From Esteya vermicola (Eukaryota > Ascomycota > Sordariomycetes > Ophiostomatales > Ophiostomataceae), in NCBI GenBank assembly GCA_002778215.1, contig PCDM01000001.1, positions 3,844,001 to 3,908,000 of the forward strand: a DNA stretch of 64,000 nt, in the 5' to 3' direction. Below, one piece after another: positions 38,595-52,153 of the stretch (its first letter is position 1; each line of letters starts with the position of its first letter). Made by a program: the position numbers and the translations under genes. The notes under the pieces were generated by a model. That model was given only the letters and a program-made list of their open reading frames with translations. It was not told the DNA's origin and searched no databases.

Positions 38595-39480
38595 TATAAT
38601 AGTAGATAGACTAAGTAACTACGTTAGTAAAGTAATCGATTGTAGAAGGGCAATAGGCAAGGGTAGTATTGTGTAAGAACTAAGTCTTGTCCCTTTACAT
38701 TTAGTAGAAGGGATCATGTTACGCGCTAGATTACCAACGTAGGAGGAAATATGTTGCGCGCTAGTTTACTAGCGTAGGAGGAAATACACCAATAACGACT
38801 ATGTGTTGTCCTTAGTGCATACACCCTAAATAAAGAAAATAAACAAATAAAGCAAATAACTGTGATATGTTAATAATTCTGTGTAATTCTTATATATTAG
38901 TGAAAGGTATGTAGATGTAAAGTTAGTTGTATTCTTGTTTATTTAAAAACTATAGGATATTCTTTTTTTATAGTAATTTTTTAGTAATAAAATACACTAA
39001 TAACGACTATGTACCGTTCTTAGTGTACTTATTCTAAATAAAGTAAATAAATAAATAAAGTAAATATTTGTAATATGTTAATAATTCTGTGTAATTCTAA
39101 TATATTAGTAAAAAATGTATAGATGTAAAGTTAGTTAATTCTTGTCTATTTAAAACTATAGGATATTTTTATATTTGTAGTAATTTTTTAGTAATAGATA
39201 AACTAGTTATATAAGAGTAGTACTAAGTATACTAGTTCTAATTAGGCCTTAGCTTTTAAACTTAGTAGTTATTTAACTAATTATAGGGCGTGTATTTATT
39301 ACTACCTTACTTAATTAAGTATAGACTACTTTCTTATATTTTTTTAAGTTGTACTTATATTTATAAGTAATATAATATTTACTACTTATTTAGCTATTAT
39401 ATATTTATATTATTTATAAAGTTTATATAACTTTTATATATAGCTTATATTAAGCTTTTATAGTTGTTTATTTTACTTAC
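38595..39480. repeat. Family A LTR split by nested family C LTRs
   Basis: The left part of a family A LTR (38,595-38,716) continues at 39,197-39,480. Between them lie family C sequences bounded by GATCA (38,712-38,716) and GATAA (39,197-39,201), a 5-bp duplication with one difference. The right end lacks the last few bases and runs straight into the next family A LTR. Confidence 0.7.
38717..39196 (+). repeat. Family C solo LTR inside another family C solo LTR
   Basis: An outer LTR (38,717-38,751 plus 38,995-39,196, together 237 bp) is interrupted by a complete 238-bp LTR (38,752-38,989). AAATA is duplicated on both sides of the inner copy (38,747-38,751 and 38,990-38,994). Both keep their original TG start (TGTTACGCGCTAG / TGTTGCGCGCTAG), so they are the least decayed family C LTRs in the window. 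Confidence 0.8.
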
Positions 39481-39892
39481 TATAATAGTAAATAGACTAA
39501 GTAACTACATTAGTAAAGTAATTAATTGTAGAGGGCTAAAGGCAAGGGTAGTATTATACAAGAACTAAGTCTTGTCCTTTTATATTTAGTAAAAGGGACA
39601 GACTAGCTATATAAGGGTAGTACTAAGTACACTAGTCTTAATTAAGCCTTAGCCTTTAAACTTAATAGCTATTTAACTAATTATAAAGCGTATATTTACT
39701 ACTACTCTACTTAATTAAGTATAAACTACTACTACGTATCCTTATAAGTCCTACTTATATTTATAGGTTATATAATATTTACTATTTATTTAATTAGCTA
39801 TTATACCTTTATATTACTTATAAAGTTTATATAACCTTTATATATAGTCTTTATAAAACCTTTATAAACGTCCTTTTTACTTACTTATAATA
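39481..39892. repeat. LTR of family A, left end of outer element
   Basis: 412 bp, starting TATAATAGTAAATAG and ending ACTTACTTATAATA. Its first bases overlap the missing end of the LTR before it. Confidence 0.85.
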
Positions 39893-42800
39893 ATTACGCC
39901 CTTTTTAAGACTAGCACTTTTAAGCTAGTAAGTATTAATTATATAGCTATAAATAGTACTATATAATATAGCTTAGTTGTCTTTATTTATAACTAGTAAT
40001 AGCGTTTTAAATTATAGAGTAAATAAGATATAAAGTAAACTTACTATTTTATTATATTCTTACTTTTACTTATTATAGCTTTTTAATAAAAGACTACTAC
40101 TTTCAAGTGTAAGCCTACTACTCTTAAGCGTATTAATATTATTATAGCTTTAGTAGATAAGCTATATAAGGCTATACCTTTACTTAGTTATTACTAAGCT
40201 GCTTATTTAGCCTATTACTAGCTAAATTATACTATATATATTTATATTTTAAAACTTTTTAACCTTAACTAACTTTAATAAAAATAGGTTAACTTATTAA
40301 ATAACTTATACTTTACTTATTATAAAGACTATACACTTTTTACGTTTTTAGTCTACTTACTTAACTAGCCTCTTAACCTTATAAACGTAAGCCTTAGTTA
40401 AAAATAAGGAAAAAAACTCTTTATTAAACGTTATAATAATAATAGTTACTATATTAATAGTACTAGTAGTAGTACAATCTACTAAGACGGCTATATTACT
40501 TTTATTAGGCCCTTAAAACTTAGTAAGATTAATAACACCTTTAATAATAAAGCTTATAAACCTTATAGTTATAATAAAATTTAGTATAACGGCTATAATA
40601 AGCCTAAAGACTAAGGTACTTTATAGCCCTAACTCCTCTTACTTGCTTAAGGCTTTAATAACTTTTTATTTACCTTATATACGTTTTACTTATTTAAGAC
40701 GCTTACTCTTTTAGTAGTTATACTAAGTACTTATTAGTATTAAGTATATATAATACTTTTAATACCTTTTATATTTACTACTAGTAAAGTTACTACCTTT
40801 TTTACACTTTAACTATATACTATTTTTAGCCTTAAGTATATACTACTAATAGTATAAGGCTAGACATTAGCCTTATTATAAAGTATAACCTTTATTCTAT
40901 TATCTAAAGCCTTTACTAATTATACTTAAGTTCTTATATTAATAGTTAAAAATATAGTTAACTTATTCCTTATTATAAACTATACTAACGCCTATAACGC
41001 TTTAGCTAAGGTTTAGCGTAGCTTAATAGCTGCCTTATAGTAAGTATTATTATTTTTTTACTTTATTATAACTAAGGTTTAAGCTTTAAAAAAGGTATAA
41101 ATATAGCTTTATAATATTAGTTTATAAAATAATGCTATTAAATATTAGTACTACTTAATAGGCTTATATTTAATATATACCTATTAATATTATTACTAAA
41201 AGACCTTAGTTATACTTAAATTTAAATTACTATAACGTCTTTTTAAAAAGACGTTAAAGTTATTCTTCTTAAAGGTAGTTAAGATATAGTATAAATAAAG
41301 AATTTTTAATAAGACTATTATTAAATATAAATAGTAAATTAACTTTTTATTACTTATACTTTTTAGTCTTTTTCTTTTTTTTACTTATATTATAGTCTTT
41401 TAAAAGGTCTTTCTCTTTTTTTACTAGTCTTTATATTACTTATATAGTAACTATAATAGTACTTTATAATAGCTCTTTAAGTATAGCCTATATTTAATAT
41501 TATTACTTATTTATTATATTTTAATAACTAGCTTATTTATTTAACTAAGTATTAGTCCTTTCTTACTTTTTAATAATATTTTTTTATTTATTTTACTTTT
41601 TATTTTTACTTTAAGTTTTTTAAGTTTAATATACTTAAAAGAGGTCTTTAAGTACTTATATATTACTCTTATAGTTTTAAAAGTAATACTAAAAAAACGT
41701 TATATATATAGTTATATTTAGTAAGTAAGGCTAATTAATATACTTATATACTAACTATATTTAATATTTATAAAAGTTTTATTTATCTTAGTACTAGTTT
41801 CTTATATTTAAAATAAACATTTTTTATAAATAGTTTAATTAAGTTACTAACTTAAAACGTCTTAAAGGTATAGTTTTTATTATTATAGTGTTTTTATTTC
41901 TTTACTATAAACTTTTAATATTTTTAAAGGCTATACTTAATTTTTTATAAACACTTTAATTGTCTTATTATAACTAGTACTAAGTTACTTTATTATATTA
42001 CTACTAGTATTATTAATAGTATTAAATTACTTTATTATATTACTACTTTTAACGCCTTTTTTATAGCTAATACGTTTCTATACTATATAAATAAGTTTAA
42101 TTTCTTACTAAATAAGGCTTTAAATAAAAAGTAGCCTATTATAACGTTAATAATGTTATTATAAGTATATTAAGCTTTATTTAATAAGTATAATTAGCTT
42201 ACTTACTTATTTATAATAAAATAATATGAGTATTACTTTAATATTTAATTTACTTTTTTTATTTATTTATTTATTTATAAGTAAAACGTTATTAATAGTC
42301 TTTATTTAATTTTTATATAATAATAAAATTTAAACTAAAAAGTGCTTATAAATATTAAGTCTTTATTTAATATAATATTTTTTAATATTTTTTTAAACTA
42401 TAAAAAAACTATTTAATATATAATTTTTACTAAGTTAGTAAAGGTTAGTTTTATAGTTACTATAGTAAAAATAGTATACTTTATAAAGTAGTTTATTATA
42501 ACTAATATTATATTTATATTATTACTATTTTTATTTATTAATTTTAATAAGCTTATAATTAAGTTTATTAATAGCTTTTTAAATAGTTTAAGCTTTAAAA
42601 GTTATATAATAAAAGTAGTTATTACTATATAGTATTATAAAAGTTTAATAAGTATAATATCTTTTTTTATACTTATTATAATTAAACTTTATACTAATAT
42701 TATTATATTAATAATATTACTTTTAAAGTAATTAATAGTATTTAATTATATAATAAAGTTGTTTTACTATAAAACTAAGCTTTTTAGTTTTTTATTTAAT

Positions 42801-43179
42801 ATTAAAATAGTTACTTTAACTTTTAAGTTAAAATAATAATATAATAGCTTTATTAAAGTAATTAGTCTTATATTTTTAATTAAAATCTTTTTTAATTTAT
42901 TAGCTTTTTATATATTTTATATATAAAATATATAAAACTTTAACTTTTTTTATACTTTTAAAATATTAATAGTATTTATATACTAACTAAGTTTATAGTT
43001 ATATTAGTATTATTTAATAGTTATACTACTTATATATAAACTTTATATTAAGTTTATATAACTTATACTATTTATATAATTTAACTATTTTAATAATATA
43101 TTTATTAAGTTAATTAACTTAAATTAGTACTTAATAATAAAATTAAAAAAGCTAAATATATTACTTATTTAACTTATTT

Positions 43180-43420
43180 ATTATTAAGTTAAGGCTATTA
43201 TATAAATATATAAAAGTTATTATAATTAAATAAAACTTTTATAATATTTTTATTATTATTTAAATAATATTTTTATTAATAAAAAGCCTTTATTATAACT
43301 AAAAACTTTTAATTTAAAGTATTATAGTTTAATTTTACTTTTTATAACTTAAATAACTAAAAAGCTATAAAATATTACTTTTTTTTTATTAAACTATAAT
43401 ATAATTACTTTTAATACTAT
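43180..43420 (-). pseudogene. Gypsy RNase H remnant (outer family A element)
   Basis: The minus-strand reading shows a VLFNYNNFYIFI..LNNKQ block (usual RNase H 'VLSDHNNLRYFM..LNRRQARW'), preceded by a KFLVIIKAF block (usual 'ELLAIVEAFK'). It lies downstream of the reverse transcriptase in the expected order. Stops and frame breaks are present. Confidence 0.6.
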
Positions 43421-43869
43421 ATTTAATATATTAGTTTTTATATAAATTAGTTTATTAAAGTTAAAATATTTTAATAATAAAGCTTTTATAAATTTAGCTT
43501 TTAGTTATTTAAAAGCTTTATAAGCCTTATTATTTAATTATACTTTATTAAGCTTTTTACTATTTTTACTTTTTTTTAATAGTCTTAATAATAATATAGT
43601 AATATAAAAGTAGTTTTAAATAAAATATTTATAAAAGTTATAAAATTTTAAAAAGACTTAAATTTTTTAATAAAATATTAGTTTAAGCTAGTTAATAACT
43701 ATATATACTTAATACTTATTTATTATAAAGCCTTTATATAATATTTTAAAGCTTAAAAATTCTACTTTTTTTTAATAAAATTTATATTTATTTTTATTAA
43801 TATATAATTAAGCCTTTTTAAAACGTCTTAGTACTTTTTTTAAGTACTATATATACTTCTTTTTTATTT

Positions 43870-44335
43870 TTAAGAAGACTAAAATATTATTAAAGTATAT
43901 AATATAAATAGTATTTATTAACCTTTTTAATATACTACTAATATAGTTTTAAAAAGTTGTTAGTACGTTAATTAAGTTAAAAGAAAGGACTAAATACTTA
44001 AAGTAGCTATATTAAGTTTAAAAAGTAGTCTTTTATTTATTACCTTTTTTTATTTAAATTTAATAGTAAGCCTTTTTAATATTTAATTTTAAAATAAATT
44101 TTATTTTTATATAATACTTTAATCTTTACTATTAATAGTAATAAGTACTAGTTCTTAATTATTACTTTATTTAAGCCTTAGTAATTTATATATAATTATA
44201 AGCTTTTATTCTTTTTTAATATAAATAAAATAAACGTACTAATAAGACTCTTTAAAAAACGTATATATTTAAAGGCTATACTTTTTACTAAGTAACTTCT
44301 TAACTCTTTTAACTCTTTTTATAATAAAGAGTATA
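43870..44335 (-). pseudogene. Reverse transcriptase remnant (outer family A element)
   Basis: Same segment as 280-745, in the same orientation, with independent mutations. Non-functional because of in-frame stops. Confidence 0.7.
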
Positions 44336-44655
44336 TAGCCTTTTATAATAGTTACTATTTCTTTTTTAAGTTAATAGTATAGTTAGTATTATAGTATAAT
44401 AGTAGCGTCTTAGTATTATTAAAATTTAAAACAATATTATACTTATATATTAAGTATATAAGTAATTTACTTTATCTTTTTTTTAATTCTTTTATTAATA
44501 ATGTACTTAATATTATTATATATACTATTACTCTTTCTTACTTAGCTAGTATTATAAAAGCCTTAACTATAGTTACTTTTATCTTCTTCTTTATTACTTT
44601 AAACTACTAACTAGTCTTTACTAAGTTTAGTTATATTAAGTACTTTTTAATTATT

Positions 44656-45067
44656 TATAATAGTAGATAGACTAAATAACTACATTAGTAAAGTAATTAA
44701 TTATAAAGGGCTAAAGGTAAGGGTTATATTATACAAGAACTAAGTCTTATTTCTCTATATTTATTAAAAATAATAGACTAGCTATATAAGGGTATTACTA
44801 AGTACACTAGTCCTAATTAGGCCTTAGTCTTTAGACTTAATAACTATTTAACTAATTATAAAGCGTGTATTTACTACTACCCTACTTAATTAAGTATAGA
44901 CTACTACTACACATTCTTATAAGTCTTGCCTATATTTATAGGTTATATAACGTCTAGTATTTATTTAATTAGCTATTATACCTTTATATTGTTTATAAAG
45001 TTTATACAACCTTTATATATAGTCTTTATAAGACCTCTATAAACGTTCTCCTTACTTATTTATAATA
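44656..45067. repeat. LTR of family A, left end of inner element
   Basis: 412 bp, starting TATAATAGTAGATAG and ending TTTATAATA. Confidence 0.85.
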
Positions 45068-48000
45068 ATTACGCCCTTTTTAAGACTAGTACTTTTAGGC
45101 TAGTAGGTATTAATTATATAGCTATAAACAGTACTATATAATATAGCTTAGTTATTTTTATTTATAACTAGTAATAGCGTTTTAAATTATAAAGTAAATA
45201 AAATATAAGATAGACTTACTATCTTACTATATTCTTACTTTTACTTATTATAGCTTTTTAATAAAAGACCGCCGTTTTTAAGTATAAGCTTACTACCTTT
45301 AAGTATATTAACATTATTATAGCCTTAATAAATAAGCTATATAAGACTACGCCTTTACTTAGTTATTATTAAGCTGTTTATTTAGCCTATTACTAGCTAA
45401 ATTACGTTATATATATTTATATTTAAAACTTATTAACCTTAACTAACTTTAATAGTAATAAATTAACTTATTAAATAATCCTTACTTTACTTATTATAAA
45501 GACTATGCACCTTTTATATTCTTAGTCTACTTACTTAGCTACCTTTTTAGCCTTATAAACGTAGGCCTTAACTAAGGATAAGAGAGAGAACCCTTTATTA
45601 AACGTTATAATAATAGTAGTTGTTATATTAGTAGTATTAGTAGTAGTATAATTTATTAAAACGGCTATATTACCTTTATTAAGCCTTTAAAACTTAGTAA
45701 AGTTAGTAGTACCTTTAGTAATAAAGCTTATAAACTTTATAGTTATAATAAAATTTAATATAATAGCTATAATAAGTTTAAAGACTAGGGTACGTTATAG
45801 CCTTAGCTCCTTTTACTTGCTTAAGGCTTTAATAACTTCTTATTTACCTTATATACGTCTTACTTATTTAAGGCGCTTACCTTTTTAGTAGTTATATTAA
45901 GTACTTATTAGTACTAAGTATATATAGTACCTTTAACACCTTTTATATTTACTACTAGTAAAGTTACCGCCTTTTTTATACTTTAATTATATATTATTTT
46001 TAGCTTTAAATATATATTACTAATAGTATAAGGCTAAACACTAGCCTTACTATAAGGTATAACCCTTATTCTATTATTTAAAGTTCTTACTAATTATACT
46101 TAGGTCCTTATATTAATAGTTAAGAATATAGTTAACTTATTCCTTATTATAAACTATACTAACGTCTAAGTTAACACTTATAACGTTTTAACTAAGGTTT
46201 AACGTAGCCTAGCAACTACCTTATAGTAGGTGTTATTACTTTTCTACTTTATTATAACTAAGGTTTAAGCTTTAAAGAAGGGTATAAATATAGCCTTATA
46301 GCGTTAGTTTGTAAAATAGCGTTATTAGGCGTTAGTACTATTTAGTAGGCTTATATTTAACGTATACTTACTAACGTTATTACTAAGAGACCTTAACTAT
46401 ATTTAAATTTAAGTTATTATAACGTCTTTTTAAAAAAATATAAAAGCCGTTCTATTTAAAAGTAGTTAGACTAAAGTATAAGTAACTATTATAACTACTC
46501 TTTCTTAAAGGATTTTTAATAAGACTATTATTAGTTATAAGTAGTAAATTAATTTTTTATTATTTATACTTTTTAGTTATCTTTTTCTTCTTATTTATAC
46601 TATAGTCTTTTAAAAAGTCTTCTTCTTTTTTTATTAGTTTTTATATTACTTATATAGTAATTATAGTAGTACTTTATAATAGCTTTTTAAGTATAGCTTA
46701 TATCTTATACAACTACTTACTTATTATATTTTAATAGCTAGCCTACTTATTTAATTAAGTATTAGTCTTTTTTTACTTTTTAATAATATCCTTTTACTTA
46801 TTTTACCTTTTATTCTTACTTTAAGTCTTTTAAGTTTAGTATATCTTAAAAAGGTTTTTAAGTACTTATATATTATTTTTATAGCTTTAAAAATAATATT
46901 AAAAAAATATTATATATATAGTTATATTTAATAAATAAGGCTAATTAATACACTTATATACTAATTATACTTAGTATTTATAAAGGTCTTATTTATTTTA
47001 GTACTAGTTTTTTATATTTAAAATAAAAAATTTTTATAAATAGTTTAACTAGGTTATTAACTTAAAACGTTTTAAAGGTGTAGTTTTTATTATAGTTACG
47101 TTTTTATCTTTTTACTATAAACTTTTTATATTTTTAAAGGCTATTTTTAATTTTTTATAAGCGTTTTAGTTGTTTTATTATAATTAATACTAAGTTACTT
47201 TATTATATTATTACTAATATTACTAATAGTATTAAATTACTTTATTATATTACTACTTTTAATACCTTTTTTATAGTTAATACGTTTTTATATTATATAA
47301 ATAAGTTTAATTTTTTATTAAATAAAGCCTTAAAAAAAGAGTAGCTTATTATAGTATTAATAGTATTATTATAAGCGTATTAAGCTTTATTTAATAAATA
47401 TAGCTAGTTTACTTACTTATTTATAATAAAGTAGTATAAGTATTACTTTAATATTTAATTTACTTTTTTTATTTATTTATTTATTTATAAATAAAACGTT
47501 ATTAATAGTCTTTATTTAATCTTTATATAATAATAAAATTTAAATTAAAAAGTACTTATAAATATAAAACCTTTAATTAATATAATACTTTTTAATATTT
47601 TTTTAAACTATAAAAAAACCTTTTAATATATAATTTTTATTTATTAATTTTAATAAGCTTATAATTAAGTTTATTAATAACTTTTTAAATAGTTTTTTAA
47701 GTAATAAAAGTAAGTTTAGCTTATTATATAACTTATATCTTTTAATTACTTACTTTAAATAACTTAAATATATTATAATATACTACTTTATATTTTTTAG
47801 TATATTTTTTTTAAAAAAGTACTTAAATAATAACTTAGTTATTTTTATAATATTAAAATATTTAACTAGTAAGTTATTATAATAGAGCTTTAATAGCTTA
47901 CTTTATATAAAAAGGCTTATTATAACTTATAACTTTTTATTTAAGGCTATATATAATAATACTTTATTTATTATAATAAACTATTTACTTTATATATTAC

Positions 48001-49372
48001 TTATATAAACTAAGTATTATAACTATACTTATATTTAAAAATCTTTATATTAAGTAGTTATAATAATCTTATATAATTCTTTATTTAGTTTAAGTATTAA
48101 AAGTTATTTAGTAAAAGTAACTATTATTATATAATATTATAAAAGTTTAATAAGTATAATACTTTTATTTATACTTATTATAGTTAAACTTTATATTAAT
48201 ATTATTATATTAATAGTAGTACTTTTAAAGTAATTAATAATATTTAATTATATAATAAAATTATTTTACTATAAAACTAAGCTTTTTAATTTTTTATTTA
48301 ATATTAAAATAGTTACTTTAACTTTTAAGTTAAAGTAATAATATAATAGCTTTATTAAAGTAATTAGTCTTATATTTTTAATTAAAATCTTTTTTAACTT
48401 ATTAGTCTTTTATATATTTTATATATAAAATATATAAAGCTTTAACTTTTTTTATACTTTTAAAATATTAATAATATTTATATATTAACTTAGTTTATAA
48501 TTATATTAGTATTACTTAATAACTATATTACTTATATATAAACTTTATATTAAGTTTATATAACTTATACTATTTATATAATTTAACTATTTTAATAATA
48601 TATTTATTAAATTAGTTAATTTAAATTAGTACTTAATAATAAAATTAAAAAAAGTTAAGTATATTACTTACTTAGTTTACTTATTATTAAATTAAAACTA
48701 TTATATAAATATATAAAAGTTATTATAATTAAATAAAACTTTTATAATATTTTTATTATTATTTAAATAGTATTTTTATTAATAAAAAGCTTTTATTATA
48801 ATTAAAAACTTTTAATTTAAAGTATTATAGTTTAATTTTACTTTTTATAACTTATATAACTAAAAAGTTATAAAATACTACTTTTCTTTTTTATTAAGTT
48901 ATAATATAATTACTTTTAATACTATATTTAATATATTAATTTTTATATAAATTAGCTTATTAAAAATAAAATATTTTAATAATAAAGCTTTTATAAATTT
49001 AGCCTTTAGTTATTTAAACATTTTATAAACTTTATTATTTAATTATACTTTATTAAACTTTTTATTATTTTTACTTCTTTTAATAGTTTTAATAATAATA
49101 TAGTAATATAAGAGTAGTTTTAAATAAAACGTTTATAAAAGTTATAAAATTTTAAAAAGACTTAAATCTTTTAATAAAATATTAGTTTAAGCTATTTAAT
49201 AACTATATATACTTAATACTTATTTATTATAAAGCTTTTATATAATATTTAAAAGCTTAAAAATTTTATTTTTTTTAATAAAATTTATATTTATTTTTAT
49301 TAATATATAACTAAGCCTTTTTAAAACGTTTTAATACTTTTTTAAGTATTATATATACTTCTTTTTTATTTT

Positions 49373-49840
49373 TAAAAAAACTAGAATATTATTAAAATAT
49401 ATAATATAAATAGTGTTTACTAGCCTTTTTAATACGTTATTAATATAGTTTTAAAAAGTTATTAGTATATTAATTAAATTAAAAAAAAGGTTTAAATACT
49501 TAAAGTAGTTATATTAAGTTTAAAAAGTAGTCTTTTATTTATTACCTTTTTTTATTTAAATTTAGTAGTAGGCCTTTTTAATATTAAATTTTAAAATAAA
49601 TTTTATTCTTATATAATACTTTATAATCTTTACTATTAAGAGTAATAAATAGCAGTTTTTAATTATTACTTTATTTAACCCTTAGTAGTTTATATATAAC
49701 TATAAGCTTTTATCTTTTTTTAGTATAAATAAAATAAGAGTACTAATAAGACTCTTTAAAAGACGTATACGTTTAATAGCTATACTTTTTATTAAGTAAC
49801 TTTTTAACTCTTTTAACTTTTTTATAATAAAAGGTATATA
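49373..49840 (-). pseudogene. Reverse transcriptase remnant (inner family A element)
   Basis: Third copy of the family A RT segment, aligned with 280-745 and 43,870-44,335. Stops interrupt the frame. Confidence 0.7.
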
Positions 49841-51741
49841 GCCTTATATAATAGTTACTATTCTTCTTTTAAATTAATAGTATAGTTAGTATTATAATAT
49901 AGTAGTAACGTTTTAATATTATTAAAATTTAAAACGTTATTATACTTATATATTAAGTATATAAACAACTTACTTTATCCTCTTTTTAATTCTTTTACTA
50001 ATAGTATACTTATTATTACTATATATACTATTACTCTTTTTTACTTAATTAGTATAATAAAAGCCTTAACTATAATTACTTTTATCTTTTTTTTTATTAC
50101 TTTAAACTACTAATTAGTCTTTATTAAGTTTAGTTATATTAAGTACTTTTTAATTATTATTATTAAAAGAAGTATAAGTAGCCTTATTATATTAAATAGT
50201 CTATTAATCTTAGTATAAACCTATACTATATCCTTCCTTTATTCTTTTAAATTAATTAAGTATAGTAATACCTTTTATATATTACTTATATATACTATTT
50301 ACTTATTATACGTTTTTAATATTAAAATCCTTACTCTTATTTTTTATAAACTAATTTTTTTAGTAAAGGTTTTACTAATTATATTTAATATAACAACTAT
50401 ATTTTATTTTATATTAACTAACTACTTATCCTTTATTTTTACTTTAAACTAAAATATATTTACTATTAAAATCTTTTTTATATTTTTAATGTTTTAACTA
50501 TTATTAATATTATTTAGTTTTTTAACTACTTACTAGTATTTAGTAATTTAGTTATAACTATTTCCTTTTTATTTAAATACTTATTAACTAAGTACTTATT
50601 ATTATTATAAATATAATACTTTAAAATATAGCTATTTTATTAAAGATTTTTATTTTAAAAGCTTCTTTTTTCTTAACTTTATCTTTTATAAATGCTTTAG
50701 TAATTACTTTAATAATTATTAATACTTAAATCTTTATTATACGTTTTTTAATTTTAACTATATTTATAACCTTTTTTATAATCTATTTAACTTTTATATA
50801 TATATTTTATATAATTTTAATATATATAATTAATTCTTATCTTATTTTTAGTATTATAAAAAGCTTTTATAAGTCCTTCTTAATACTTAAAAGTAGTTAT
50901 ATATATAAAACTTATACTTACTCTTCTTTTAACTTCTTTTTTAACTATATTTTAAAAAAGGCTAAGTAATTTATAAAATTTTAAAGGTTTTAATATTTAT
51001 CTTATTTTATATTATTAATTAACTTTTAAATAATAAAAAAACTATTTTTTAAAGCTATAATAAAAAATAATATTTAATATTTAAAGCTTTTTTAGTTTTT
51101 ATTTATAATAGCTTATTCTTTCTTTATCTTATTTAATAATATAGTTTATTATATTATATAGCTAATTTAGTTTATACTAACTAGTATAAAATAAATATAC
51201 TTTTTTATTATATTAAGTTTCTTTTTAAATAAAGTAAATTATATCTTTTTATTTATAAGCTAATTTTAATACTAGTTTATTAAAAATCTATAATAAAAAA
51301 AGGTATTTTCTTTATTATTATACTTAATCTATCTTTTTTTATATTAAAGCCTTTATTACTACTATTTTAATATTTCTTTTAAGTAGTAAATAAGCTAAAT
51401 AGCTCCTTATAAAGCTTTTTTTTACACTTTACTATAATAACTTCTCTCTTTAATACTTAAAGCTTAAAGTTGTTAGTCTTTACTATTTTAAGTATAATTT
51501 ATTATATAAAACTAAGTTTATTAATAATAAATTTAATAAGGTTTATATTATTCTTTACTATAATAGTTACTATTAATCCTTTTATTTTAAGTTTACTAGG
51601 CTATACTATAACGTTTATATTTAGTTATTAGTTATATAAAGCTATATTATTTTATAGTTTTATATTAGTTTAATTTAGTATATATAATTAATTTAATTTA
51701 TATTAATAATTAAATAGTTTTAAAGTAAAAGACTTAGTAAT

Positions 51742-52153
51742 TATAATAATAAATAAACTAAGTAACTACGTTAATAAAGTAATTAATTATAAAAGGTTAA
51801 AAGTAAAGGTTATATTATATAAAAACTAAGTCTTATCTTTTTATATTTATTAAAAAGAACAAACTAGCTATATAAAAGTAGTACTAAATATATTAATTTT
51901 AATTAAGTCTTAACCTTTAAACTTAATAGCTATTTAACTAATTATAAAGCGTATATTTACTACTACTTTACTTAATTAAGTATAGACTACTACTATATAT
52001 TCTTATAGGTCTTATCTATGTTTATAAGTTATATAACGTCTACTAATTATTTAATTAGCTATTATACTTCTACATTGTTTATAAAGTTTATATAACCCTT
52101 ATACACGGTTTTTATAAGACCTTTATAAACGTCCTTTTTACTTACTTATAACA
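51742..52153. repeat. LTR of family A, right end of inner element
   Basis: 412 bp, starting TATAATAATAAATAAAC and ending TTATAACA. Confidence 0.85.

Larger units (their letters stand above)
44656..52153 (-). mobile_element. Inner Ty3/gypsy family A element, 7,498 bp, complete
   Basis: Two 412-bp LTRs (44,656-45,067 and 51,742-52,153) and an exact TTATT duplication (44,651-44,655 and 52,154-52,158). The outer element's sequence resumes precisely after it: the interrupted run AAGTACTTTTTAATTATT..ATTATTAAAAGAAG is intact in the inner copy at 50,142-50,172. The right LTR still ends in CA, the only family A end not converted to TA. Reverse transcriptase is on the minus strand at 49,373-49,840. 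Confidence 0.85.

Noticed and set aside
38701..39200. CRISPR-like array from the repeated LTR words
   Set aside because: The repeats are complete LTRs with target duplications, not short regular repeats with spacers; the genome is fungal.
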